In this document: one piece after another, positions 12,743 to 25,475 of the stretch | Layout of the letters: each line of letters opens with the position of its first letter | Position numbering within the stretch: the stretch's first letter is position 1 | Source of the DNA: Lepiota brunneoincarnata | Lineage: Eukaryota > Basidiomycota > Agaricomycetes > Agaricales > Agaricaceae | Length of the DNA: 64,000 nucleotides | Reading direction: 5' to 3' | Assembly (NCBI GenBank): GCA_023014365.1 | Contig: JAEBUN010000010.1 | Span: forward strand, 1,116,001-1,180,000 | Notes under the pieces: generated by a model | Databases searched by the model: none | What the model saw: only the letters and a program-made list of their open reading frames with translations | What the model was told of the DNA's origin: nothing | Position numbers and translations under genes: made by a program

Positions 12743-12822
12743 TGCGTTTGACCATCGCAGATATTGCTAATTAGGTCTATAGTCTGCTGTACACCCTGTC
12801 CTAACTACTCTGCCTCATGACT

Positions 12823-14539
12823 TTATGCACCAGCCTTCCAGTAAGCAATATCGCCGTCCATCACTGAGGGAGTACAGGATAAGTCAATTTTGCGGTTTAT
12901 ATCCAAATTCACTTACTTTCGTAAGGTTTGCCTTGTTGCCTGAGCTTTCCAGCTGCTTTAACAGCCGGTTCGCTTCCATACTCCTTCAAGTCATCAAACG
13001 TCATGATTTCACCACAAACAAATTTGTTCTCAAAGTCGGAGTGAATGACACCAGCCGCTTGGGGTGCCTTGGTGCCCTTTCGAATTGTCCAAGCACGAAC
13101 TTCGTCAGGTCCACAGGTGAAGTAACGGATGAGCTGCAATCAAGTTGAGTGATACCAATGGTCTGGAACGGCAGTCAACTCGCGCACATCCAGACTTGTA
13201 TAGCCTGCTTGAGTGATCTTGGGCAGGGCACTGGCTGTGCCAATATTCTGTTCTTCTTCTTGCCTTTCCTCTGCTGATAGCTGCGCGAGACGCTCTTCCA
13301 GTGCCACAGAAAAGGGGATTAGAGAGTCGCCAGGGTTGTTCTCGTCGATCCAGGCCTTGATCTTAGGGAGCCTATCCAGGACCGGGTGAGATGTAGGGCA
13401 GGGAATATAGGAATATAGCTTACCATTTGTTCTTCTTCCTAACATAGTCCTTTTCGCTCAGATTGACGAGATATGTCACGGGTTTGGCTGTCAGGAGTTG
13501 CAGACCATTGACCACATCGATCTACACAAGGAAAGTGAGTAGATCCAGTCTTTTGTAACGGTAGGTGAAAGGGTCAGTAAAAGAATTATTTCATGAGAAT
13601 CTTGGGGCGTTACTCCCTCTTCAACGAGCTGGGTTATCGAGCTTGCCGCTCTTTTTCATCCCTCAGGAAGAGCAAGGCCTGTTCTTTGTAACTCACCTCT
13701 TTGTTTGTCCAGTCGGCTTTGCGAATACCCTTCTTGTCGGCAGTAAGGACTCTGTATATTTTTTCCACAACAGCCTATCTGGTGGTGAGGACAGGTACAT
13801 GGACGAAATTTAACTTGAACATACAAGTTCTTCCTTTTTGGCCTTATCAGCCAAGCTTGTGCTACCCAGAGACCTCGTTGTCTTCTTGATATTCTCCAAC
13901 GCCTTCTCGACCCACTCAATATCCTTGAGTCTGAGCTCCGTTTGAATGATATCCATGTCACGAATGGGGTCAACATCGCCTTCGACGTGGGTGACTTCAG
14001 GGTCGTCAAAGGCACGAACGACCTGGAAGATACCGTCGACAGCGCGAACGTGTGACAGAAACGCGTTCCCGAGACCAGCTCCAGTCGAAGCACCCTGTGG
14101 AGGAGATTGGTAATAATGCAAAAAAAAAAAAACTTGCGTACAGCCGTCAAACCGGCAATATCAATACAGGTAAGATGAGCAGGAACTTTTGAGGCTGGCT
14201 TGTAGACCTCGCAGAGCCAGTCGAAGCGGGTGTCCGGGACTGGAATACGCGCCTCTTCCGGGTTTATTGTAGCGTAGGGAAAGTTGGCGGCCTTGCCGAG
14301 ATCTTGAAGAATTATGAGTGACGATCTTCGTCATGAAGCATCGGAACGCAGGGCGGACCTGTTTCGGATAGAACATTGAAGAAGGAGGATTTTCCAACGT
14401 TTGGAAGCCCTGGATGGACGTGAAAAAATGGAGGTGAGGGCGAGAAAATGAACAAACCTACGATGCCAATCTTGAGGTTGTTGCCAGGTCTTCCGAGAAG
14501 AACTCTCTTTTCAGGAGGAGGAGCTTTTTTGGGCGGCAT
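12823..14539 (-). CDS. OLA1: Obg-like ATPase (OLA1/YchF family)
   Basis: The start at 14539 gives [19 protein letters not shown], typical of eukaryotic OLA1. The P-loop GLPNVGKSS is split by an intron near 14430-14460. Further recognisable stretches are [11 protein letters not shown], the G3 region [17 protein letters not shown], the coiled-coil insertion ([18 protein letters not shown]), and NLSEKD, the family's altered G4 motif (NxxE rather than NKxD) that shifts preference to ATP. The C-terminal TGS domain follows ([30 protein letters not shown]). The last intron joins KPYE to [13 protein letters not shown] and the stop at 12823. OLA1 is a cytosolic ATPase linked to translation and stress responses. 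An upstream in-frame ATG would add about 43 residues and looks less likely. Confidence 0.93.
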
Positions 14540-14694
14540 TCTTTTCTTGACGCAGCAAGGGGAAGAGGTGGAAAAACGAGCACGACCGAGAAACAACGAG
14601 CGATAGAATCGATCAATCATCGCCATAAATGGGCTTGTTAGAAAAGTAAACTTGGAGTGGCATGGCATGCACGTGACTGCTACATCCCTTACCC

Positions 14695-15305
14695 ATGAAC
14701 ATCTTCCACCTTGCCCTCCTCTGGGCCCCTTTACTCAGCCTAGTCCTAGTCCGTGCACAGACACAGACAGTTGTTGACGCGTACGGAATTTTCTCAATCC
14801 AAATCTCCTCTCACTTTTTTTAAAATTATTTCTTTAAGGACCGGGGGTTCTGTTGTCGTCGCCGTGACCACAGATCCCGCAGGGACTCCTATCACCCGGA
14901 CTATGTGCGGAATTTCTAGCCGCCTTTTCTGCCTCTTCAGACTTATCCGACAAAAACAGTGCAACCCTACCTCCTGCTGGACAGACGACAACAACAACGA
15001 CCCCAACCCAAGCCGCCCCCCCACAAGCACCACCACCAGCAACGACTGGGCCTACCACCACCACTCAGACGACGACACCCCCTGTCGCCGCGCCCGCTCC
15101 CGCTACCACTGATCGTGGACCTGTGGGCCAGCCCGACCCCACCACCAATCTTCCCGGTGGTGTTACGCCCTTCATCTATACAACAGTAATCAATGGCGTC
15201 ACTACCGAGGTTTCCGATAACTTTACTCCCACAAATCCAAGGACAACACCGTTCACGCCAACAGGAACTGGTACGGTCTGGGACTTACAGTCAATGGCTC
15301 AGTAG
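14695..15305 (+). CDS. Small Thr/Pro-rich secreted or GPI-type protein, probable 3' frameshift
   Basis: Exons 14695-14780, 14839-14904 and 14960-15305 give 165 aa. Residues 1-22 form a signal peptide ([22 protein letters not shown]). The mature part is Thr/Pro-rich (TTTTTT and TTTQTTTPP runs) and ends ...[13 protein letters not shown] at 15305. Shifting frame by one nucleotide near 15270-15285 gives [24 protein letters not shown] and then a hydrophobic end CVVLTACLLAIRCVMTL reaching 15423, which looks like a GPI-attachment signal. I therefore suspect a one-base indel, real or from sequencing. Without it the protein is simply secreted. It is divergent from OLA1 with 155 bp between starts. Confidence 0.6.
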
Positions 15306-15573
15306 CTTCGGGGGTCCTCAAGCAACGGCCAATTTCGCGAATGCGGGAGACCATGCGCACGTTCCAGACTGCGTAGTTTTGACTGCATGCCTGCTCGCAA
15401 TCCGTTGCGTGATGACTCTGTGAGCATAGGGAGACTGATTACTGACGGACATGACGAAAAAAAAACACTGACCCATGTACATACACATTATTGGACCTGT
15501 ATTACAACGTATGTAGAGAGGATCACGCGTCATACATATGTCACATCTTCTTTGACCTCCTCCCGCCTGTGGA

Positions 15574-18474
15574 ATGTCTGCAGAGAGCACACAGCCAGCC
15601 GAATTGCTTGCGATAGCATTTCTCGTCGAGGCATCTCTCGCCCTTTCTTATGAATGGAAGCGTTTGTTTCAGGAATACGTAGTCCAACTTCTCCAACGAT
15701 GCAACATTGCTCCAGGAACCAATAAACTCGTGAGTCCCCAGCGCTCGTCCCCGCGCCCCAAGATAACCTTAGTTTGCTAGGCTCGCATGGCCTTCATTAC
15801 ATATGGAATAGCAGACAGTCTACACTCTCCAATCGTCAAAAAGATATATTTCACCGAGCTTCGCTACATCATACAAGACATCAAGGATGACAGCAGGAGA
15901 CTCGGCATAGGTCAGACCGACTCGGGTGGAGGCAAGGGAATGGCGGCACTAGAGGGCTTTGCGGCCGTCCTTGATGTATGTCTCACCACCTGCATCTACA
16001 AACTCTCTCAGCGGCTGCCCAGATGTTTGATCTCCTCCGAAATACCAGGCCAAAAGATTCCGACTGCCGCGTGATCCATGTGGCCGCATCCCCTCCAGAC
16101 AGCTCAGAGCATCCCCGCTGGAACACATCAACTTCATTGGATTCGCTGACCTGGGAGCTCCTACCAGCAGAGTTAAAGAAAGTGGGTAGCTTCTCGTGGC
16201 TCTTCTTCGGTGCCTCCTGAGGCTCCTATCAGCGCAACATTCAACTCAGTGGAATAAACACATCCTCCGGCCTGCCCCGTTTTCCGGAGCTCTACACGCA
16301 AGTATGACCACCTCTTCCATGACTCTAGAGATGCTGAGCCTCGGCACAAGACAGCAACAGGAAACACCACAGCACCATGGTTCAATATCAGATCGCAGCA
16401 CTTTGTGCTTCTGAGTGGTTTTGCTTCTACGCAACCTCAACCCAAACGTATAAATTTTCTCACCCAATTTCTGCTCGTTACTGATATTTTTGGTAGCGAA
16501 ACGTCTAGGAGAACCCATGATCGTTGAACGCACACCAGAGACGAAGCGACAAAAGACAGCCTCTACACAAGGCGCCGCAGAGAGCCCTCCTAACCTTCTT
16601 GGGCAAAATTCCCCTTCCGTTCAAGCCGCAAACTCAACCTCTCCGGCCGCACCTGTAGCCAACCCTGCCCAGCCTCCTTCAGCATTGCCTCAACACATCC
16701 GCCTTGCCCAACAGCTTCAATTGATTATCACTAAACGAAAGCAGTTGGAGGAAGAATGCAAGCTGCTGGTAACCCAAAAACAAGCTGCCTTGACACAGGG
16801 AAACACAGATGCTGTAAACCACTGTCACCGCGAGATGGCCAAACGCAAGGATCAATTTTTGAAGCTGAATCAGGCTTACGCATTTATACAACAGCAGCAA
16901 CAAGCGTTAGCTAGACGCAAAGCACAGCTCATGGCCCAGAACGCTGGCCAACATGGACCTGATGCCACCCAGGCTATCCTGAATACCCCACCTGCTCCTG
17001 CAATGGCTCGCGCAGCGACGTCCCCCGGCGCTAACTCCAAGGATCCCCATCCCCCCCCCAACCCGAGCTTGGCGACTGCAGCAGGACACCTCTCAAACTT
17101 GCAAAGTCCAGTTCAGAACTCCCAGATCACCCCTGTCCGTCCACTCAGCACCCCGAGCGTGACTTCTACACAAAATATCGAACTAACCAGTTCAGCGAAT
17201 AGCTTAGCCTCCCAGCTAATTGGAAATACTAGTAACAGAGGTCCCCTGCCCCCAGAGGCGGCTGTCCAGATGCAAAAACTCATCGAGCTGAACCGCATAC
17301 ATAATAATCGTCCTTTGCCATCAGGGGGCAGCATTGCAGCGAATGCGAATGGGCAGGCTGTCTCTGGCGCGGTTCCTAGTGAAGGGGGCGTTAATACCAA
17401 TAGCGGAGTCGTGATAAATTCTGTGGGGCTTACCACTCAAAACTCAGATCAGTCAACACTACAACCGATTCTAATTTGGGAAGGCATTCTGTCCTGGAAT
17501 GGAACCGGCTCAGATGGTAACAAGAAGGAAATTCGTACTCGTGTGTCCGCAAGCTCCTCTAATGCTAACAATAGGTAGACCGTCCTGCCACCTTAAATTG
17601 CCTGCAGATTCTGAAGCAGCATTTACAGTCATGCAGAGACCTGGCCAACTTCTTTGACCTTATTGCCCGCCCAAACCCCTGCTGTCTCCATCCCTGAGTT
17701 CCAAGACTGGATACGCCGAACAAAGCCAGTCCTATGTACATTCAAAGCCAGGACACCCGAGGACGAATCGGATTATCGGCTGTTGGTTCAGGTCATGACG
17801 ACGAAGCGGATGGTATGTCACTGTAGTACTCTCTTGAGCCGAACCTAAAAAACAGCTTGTAGTACGCTACCGCCTCGTGGACCCTACCCAGCGGACTTCA
17901 GGAAAAGAACGTTCTTATTTTTCCCATCAACAACATGGGACTATGTGGCGCCTTCTTCCCCCTAACTGGAATTCCCGAGATGCCGAAGAATATTGCACCA
18001 CAGATACCCCCCGCGATCTTAACCTACATATCACAAATGCCTCCCGAACAGCGCACATCCGCCCTAAACCATATCCGGCAGAGGATTGCTGCGGGAGGTG
18101 AAAGTGCCGCGACTTTCATGAAAGCCCTGGCGCAACGACATCTCCAACAGCAACAGCTTCAGCAAAACGCACAAAATCGAACAAGTATGAACAACCAGTT
18201 TGGCTCGAATCCTGCGCTTGCTCAAATGGGTATGATGGCCAACAACGTCAATCTCATGAACATGACGGGCATGGGTGCGGTGGGCGCTGGCACAAATTCG
18301 ATTGGGTCTATAGGTTCCATGGCGAACCCCTCGGCGATGCTCCCCAACATGACTCGCCCGAACGCCCCGAGTGGGTTGGGAGCAAGCATGGACTTGAATT
18401 ACGATGTGCTGCAGTCCTTCATGCGGCGTAATAATCCAGATGGAAACAATGCCTCAGGTATGGGGTCCAGCTAG
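15574..18474 (+). CDS. MED25: Mediator complex subunit 25
   Basis: The multi-exon gene begins MSAESTQPAELLAIAFLVEAS, the first strand of the MED25 von Willebrand type A domain. Later exons carry ITYGIADSLHSPIVKKIYF, LGIGQTDSGGGKGMAALEG and VIHVAASPPDSSEHPRWN, the diagnostic order for this subunit. A disordered Gln/Pro-rich middle (about 16500-17570) includes a QQQQQALARRKAQL helix. A PTOV-type domain (IPEFQDWIRRTKPVLCTF, then GLCGAFFPLTGIPEMP) comes next, and a Met/Asn/Gln-rich tail ends at 18474. MED25 is a tail-region Mediator subunit that binds activators at RNA polymerase II promoters. I have not fixed every splice site, particularly between 16190 and 16490. Confidence 0.88.
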
Positions 18475-18583
18475 TGGATGATAGGATATATTAGGGACGA
18501 GCAAAAGGGTCAAAAAGCGAATATCTATGTAATGTATGTGCACATGGTATGGCCTATTTAATTTCCCTTGCCTAACCTGTTGC

Positions 18584-19497
18584 TTAACTTTGCGGTGTGT
18601 TGAAATTTCCTTCGGTACCCTGAATCTTGGAATGATCTGCGATATTAGCTTGTGCTTCGTACACGGTGATCACAGGGTTGTTCTTGCGCTGGGGGATCAG
18701 TCATCAGACGACGATGCACATCAACAGATTACAGGAGTAGTACCTCGGTCCAATGCCCAAGAAATCCAAGATAGTATATTTGGATACTGTCCGCACCTTG
18801 AGAAGCAGGGAAGAATAGAGTGATGGACGAGACATTTGAAAATTTCGCGGGCCTGCAGTGGCCGACAGTCAGTAGCTGGTAGTGAACTAAGACGTGAAGA
18901 GCTGACTTTATTGCATATTCTCCGACCTCTCTTCCTTGAACGATGTCAAACTCCTGGGCGGGCGTTTTGTCTCCAATGTCTTCAAAATCCATGTTTTCTT
19001 GGTTAGCAAACTGATATTCATTTCGTCAATGACCATTGAATTGTTGTGCAGGTACCCAACATACAAGTTGGACATTCTGAGGCGTTTGGCCCCCAGGTCC
19101 AGTCTTCAAAAGCACAGAGCGTAACCTGACCGAGCCTGTGAAGGGCACCCTGATGATCCTGGGCATCTAGGACGTCAGCTACTACTTATAGGTCATTTTT
19201 GGCTCTTGACTCAGGGCGTAGTTTATGTACATTTGATCGTCCGCGTCTGACTCAAGCGACTGGCCGATTTATCAGCAGTGCGGAAGGGGAGCTAGATTCC
19301 TGCCGCACCTGGGATTCATCCAGACGTTCATGCCATGGCTTGATGACGACATGACCCATACCGTTGGCGTTCAAGGCAACAACATTAGGGCGGTCAATGT
19401 GACTGTACAAGCTATCTTGGGGACCAAGATCACTAGTATCATGGTCGTGATCATGGTCATTTCCCTCATCGTGGCAGTTGTGGTGATGGTCGGGCAT
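18584..19497 (-). CDS. PITH domain-containing protein (PITHD1/TXNL1 C-domain family)
   Basis: The start at 19497 gives a His-rich opening (MPDHHHNCHDEGNDHDHDHD), then SLYSHIDRPNVVALNANG and a KPWHERLDES segment. Later exons contain LKTGPGG, DIGDKTPAQEF, FSNVSSITLFFPASQGADSI, IYYLGFLGHWTE and NNPVITVYEAQANIADH, ending GTEGNFNTPQS at 18584. These are the classical PITH blocks. There is no thioredoxin domain, so it resembles PITHD1 rather than full TXNL1; PITH proteins associate with the proteasome or with nuclear functions in other eukaryotes. It is convergent with MED25, 109 bp apart. Confidence 0.88.
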
Positions 19498-20289
19498 TGT
19501 TGAGTAGCAAGCGGTCAAGCAGTGGTGTTGATGACATAATAATATAATAAACAGCATCGTGCTTAACTGTACTTGTTACTGGTATTGCACTCAGGTGAGT
19601 TGTGGCTTTGGTTCCGGTTGTGTATGCAGGATGTTTCTTGTAATTTGCGTTCGATCAACGCCGGTCCTACACCAAAGGGACCACCCGCCAGTGCGTCCTG
19701 GGATAGGTGGAATGAGACAATCATCACTTTTTTCTGACTTTGCCCTTCGCCTGTGGACCAGTTCAGAGCACTGACGTCTACTTTTCAGATGAGCACTTGA
19801 AATATGGGAAGCGAACGACTGTCGATTTATGTAAAAGAGCCAGAAGTGTTGCCATATTGCCATCGTAGAATAATAATTCGAATTACCTGAACAACAAACA
19901 CAACAACCATCCCCAAAAACCAACTATTTGTGACGAGTATTGCACTTCCAATGGATCCTGTGACTTTGTCCGGGTGGGTACTGTAGCACCGTGGCTGCCA
20001 GTCGCAGGGACTTTTAGGCTACGGACATAGCTTCTCCCCTTTGTATTTAGTAGGGCCAGGCAGACTGCTTACGCGTGCGGCCTAATTCACAAGTCGCGTG
20101 GTACGAAGGATGATGTGCGTACATTCCTGGTAGCGCTCTACATGATATCCGCAGACGACATCGTCGCTTACACCGAGGGAGGGAGCACCCACTAATTGGC
20201 TATAGTCATGGAATTGACCGTGTGAAACTAAAGTGAGAAGTCACGGGTTCAGCTTTGCTATCTTCATCCAACACTCACCCTCACCACGA
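19498..20289. other. Bidirectional promoter region, no gene seen
   Basis: This 0.8-kb region separates the divergent PITH and NKAP starts. A 110-codon minus-strand frame (19591-19923) has no recognisable content. I see no repeat and no RNA gene. Confidence 0.5.
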
Positions 20290-21797
<1,508 letters not shown>

Positions 21798-21870
21798 ATG
21801 TACTCTATCCAGCTTTGCTTCACATAAACATGTATTACCTAACATCAACACATCTTTCCATCGATTCTCA

Positions 21871-22891
21871 ATGTCTGAACAATCTCCAGCTGCTGACGCC
21901 CTCCACGACCAGCCCCAGACTTTAGAGCAAAGCCCAGAGGCAAAAGAACGGACGACGCACGCAGATTTCAAGGTCTACAGACCGACGGACGCCGTATCTC
22001 ATCTACCACGTACGCCGCTATTCTAATCATACACTTCTTGCAGTCCACCGGACCTATGCAGCTTCCCTGCCCGATGCATATTTCGAGCCAACCGCGGCCG
22101 ACCTCAAGGAAGCTCAAGCAACCCTGACCGCCCGTGCCCAGGCTCTGGTCGATGCACCTCTTCAGCTCCAAGCTACACGAGAAGCAGCTGAGAAAGCCAA
22201 AAAAAATAGGTGGCCACTCGTACATACGTCTCTTACTCCGAGAGCTACTTTTCTTACCCAAGGACGTAGACCAGAATTCGGGTCAGATTTCCCGACCGTA
22301 CACAGCTTGAAAGGGTCTTTCCATCGACGGACAAAATCAAGTCCGTGTATACATTTGCACGGGAGCTGCTGAGAGATGATGTGAAGCCCATCAAGTTCAT
22401 ACTCTGTATTGTCACTGTCCGCCTCTCAGCCTCCTGCGTCCCTCTTACATTGGACATATTCAGACCAATCTCCCCCAAAGCGCGATCTGAAGGTTTCTGA
22501 CCCCAAAGTACGGGGATTGAGCCTGGCAGAGCTACAATTGGCACCGTCCTCGGTACTCTTGTTGAGGTTTGAAGATGAGAGCCTGAATCGTACGTGCTCT
22601 TTGGTCCTCCCATAATGACCACCATCTGACTCGTATCCCCCAGGTGTAAATATCACGGCCCCCCTCCTCCCCGAAGTTCTCGCACAAGCAGTCGACTTAC
22701 CAATGCCACCTAACCCTGGGAAACCCCAGCCTTCATCTACCAAACCCTCGTCAGCCTCCGGTACCGCACTTAAATCACTGTTCTCAGGGGGGGAGAAGAA
22801 GATACCCAATTGGTTCAAGATGGGCAGTGAGTCTCGCTCCTCGTGTAAAGTCTAGCAGTAATGCTGATACACAGTGCTCACAGAGAAATAA
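21871..22891 (+). CDS. UBX domain protein (tether/ASPL-like p97 cofactor)
   Basis: The start at 21871 gives MSEQSPAADALHDQ. After two short introns the protein has a long charged helix (AADLKEAQATLTARAQALVD ... EAAEKAKKNRWP), then a UBX fold: IRVRFPDRTQLERVFPSTDK, YTFARELLRDD, KPIKFILY, and SLAELQLAPSSVLLLRFED. The C-terminus is disordered with a final WFKMGMLTEK, reached by an intron after 22825, stopping at 22891. UBX domains bind the AAA ATPase p97/Cdc48; the arrangement with the domain near the C-terminus and a helical linker resembles the TUG/ASPL and Ubx4 group. The subfamily is inferred. Confidence 0.75.
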
Positions 22892-22942
22892 TACACCCAC
22901 AAACTATGCGAGCATTGTACTAGGATTTCTGTAATTTACTTA

Positions 22943-24451
22943 TTAGTAGACTGGGAAGTTGTTATCTATCCTTTGCGACCAGGCCCTTAAACCGCCGATT
23001 ACATCCTTAATGTTGTCACTCTCTGAGCTAATACTGCGCAGCGCCTCAGCAGCGATTTGCGAATCATTTCCGAGACGACAAACGATATAGGTCGGGATTT
23101 TGAGGTCTTGAGGGAGAGATGTATCAGGCTTTGCAACGAGCTCATGCAACGGGACATCTGCAATACATTCAATACACTCCTGACTTTCAGGAGAGGAAAA
23201 CTAACTTCGGGACGAAGGCAGGTGACAAATACTGAATTCTATTGAGGGGCGCACATCGAGTAGATTGATACGCTGGCCAGAATCCAGGTGTTTCTTCAAC
23301 TCCTGAGTTCCAGAAGTTTCAATCGACCTTTAGCCTCTCGGAAGATCTACGTACCTCGACGCCCGCTCGCCTTCCGGCATTCCCAGCAACAAGACCATGT
23401 TGTTCCCAATCAGGCCTTGGCCCTCCGCAAAATTGGACATAGTCAGTTTCTGAGACTGACCCTAAGCTGAGGTCCTTCCCCCCGCACATGATACAGCTGG
23501 CTTTGCGCGAACGAAGTTTGATGTTGCGAAAAGGGGGAGAACCAAGTGCCGAGAAGAGCAGCATGGATGGTTTTCTGTCTTCAGGACAGAGTTGAGCAGA
23601 CAAGATCGTGACACATCGAAATGCTTAACCATCGCACCATGGAGACCCGTTAATAGCTTGATAGTTTCTAGGGCTTGCAGGTTCCCAATGACACCAGTCA
23701 CAGCGCCTAATACTCCCGTTTCTTCGCATGTGCCTATGTTCTCTTGCGCTGGCGGCTTAGGGAACAAACACCGGTAACAGGGACCATCAGGGCCTAAATT
23801 GTACACACATAACTGGCCCTTCATACTTCTGCGCCGCTCCACTGACAAGGGGTTTGTTGAGAATGACGGCAACGTCTGACAGAAGATAACGGGTTGGTGC
23901 ATTATCGGTGCAGTCCAATATGATATCATATGAGCCAAGGATCGAGAAGGCGTTTTTGGGTGTCAATCGGCTGGCTATCACGTCCACTTTGATAGAGGAA
24001 TTAATACTATGGCGGATGAGCTTTTGACACGGCTCGGGACATAATACATTCGTACCGCCTTATGGAATCTGCGGCAGACTCGGCCTTGCAAACTCCAAGT
24101 GATGATTCTGCGTGTAGAATCTGTCGTGACAAATTGGATAGCTCGACGCTGTCATCGTCAACGATGCCCAATCTCCCTGTAGAGTAGTTCGCGCAAGGCA
24201 ATCGATGACAACAACAGGCAAAGGTCTTACCAATGCCAGCCGCACCGAGGTATTGCAAAACAGGACATCCAAGACCACCGGCTCCAACGACGACCACCGA
24301 GCTATTTCGTAGTTTCACCTGACCTGCTCAAGCTCATTGGATTAGCTGTGTAGTGCACAGGATGATGAATATGCTGACCAGCGAGCCCGAATCCATCGAG
24401 AATCATCTGACGGCCATATCTCTGATACTCTGACAAAGGAAGTGGCAGCAT
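22943..24451 (-). CDS. UBA4: Adenylyltransferase and sulfurtransferase UBA4 (MOCS3 family)
   Basis: The start at 24451 gives [20 protein letters not shown]. The E1-like adenylation domain follows: [20 protein letters not shown] (nucleotide-binding loop), [30 protein letters not shown], then the zinc-binding pair PCYRC and CIMCGG and the catalytic cysteine segment [11 protein letters not shown]. The C-terminal rhodanese domain carries [12 protein letters not shown] and the active loop VCRLGNDSQ, ending NNFPVY at 22943. UBA4 activates Urm1 by adenylation and thiocarboxylation for wobble-uridine tRNA thiolation and urmylation. Both active cysteines are present, so it should be functional. It is divergent from APC10, only 35 bp between starts. 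Confidence 0.93.
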
Positions 24452-24486
24452 TGCGACAAGTACAGTGCACTTGGATTAGCTAAGCA

Positions 24487-25346
24487 ATGCAAGCACCCAT
24501 GTCCACCAATCTCCAGCCAAGAGAGGAAGGCAGCTCTACAGTCCACGCAGGTAGACTACATTTCCATTCCACCTCGCTGCCCGTCACATTGAAGACCGCA
24601 GTTGTAGGACACAAGAGGCCTTCAAGCCTCCCTTGGCCCGACATATCCAACCGTGGCAAGTGGTCGGTCTCCTCTTACAAGTTCGGCTTCGGCGCAGAAT
24701 GCCTTCGCGACGGGGACCCGGAAACGTTTTGGCAGTGAGTCCGCCTTTGAGGATTCGTTAGCTCATTTACATGGGGTGCCACAGCTCAGACGGCCCGCAA
24801 CCACATTTTATAACTGTTGATTTTCCTTGCAAGGTCGCAATCCAGGTATATATTCACCACTTCTCATGAGAGGCTCTGCATAACTGGTTTCACAGAAAAT
24901 CAGCATATACCTCAGTTATCCTCAGGATGACTCCTACACTCCTGCGACCTTAGCCATCCGTGCGGGGACGGGGCCCAGCGATTTACAAGATATCCGGGTT
25001 ATCAGCCTTGAGAAGCCAGATGGCTGGATTACTTTTGATGTCTCTGCCGAGCCCAATGAAGATAACGATGGCGTGTACGTTTTTCATTCATGTTTTTTAC
25101 GCTTTGCCGACGTCGCCCAGGAACCCTATTTATGCCTACGTCCTTCAAGTGATCATCCTTGCCAATCACATGAGTGGCAAAGATACGCATGTCCGAGGTC
25201 TGCGCATCCTTGGTCCCATCGAGTGCCTCTCTTCCCTTCCTTATTTGTGCACTAGCTGAGGGAACCATTACAGGGACCAGGCCCACGATGATGACCCCTT
25301 CCCTTTCCATTCCCCAGTCTTCAAGCTCCGTGAAACAATTCGATAA
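24487..25346 (+). CDS. APC10: Anaphase-promoting complex subunit 10 (DOC domain)
   Basis: DOC-domain blocks appear in order across short exons: ISNRGKWSVSSYKFGFGAEC, LRDGDPETFWQ, SDGPQPHFITVDF, KISIYLSYPQDDSYTPATLA, RAGTGPSDLQDI, and LANHMSGKDTHVRGLRILGP. A final intron (donor at about 25211, acceptor at about 25273) joins IE to DQAHDDDPFPF and gives the terminal LRETIR followed by stop at 25346. The C-terminal Ile-Arg tail is the conserved motif by which APC10 docks on a TPR subunit, which strongly supports the last splice. The subunit acts with coactivators in degron recognition. The start is 24487; an in-frame ATG lies 12 bases further on. Confidence 0.92.
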
Positions 25347-25475
25347 TGAAGCTGTGCCACGAGCGGCGCGGAATCTATATTGTAAATGGATACAACCTAG
25401 GCACTCTACTTATAGCCAACATAAATACGAATACAGAAGACCGATGAAGAACATGTAATGCAAACATTTTTTTGA

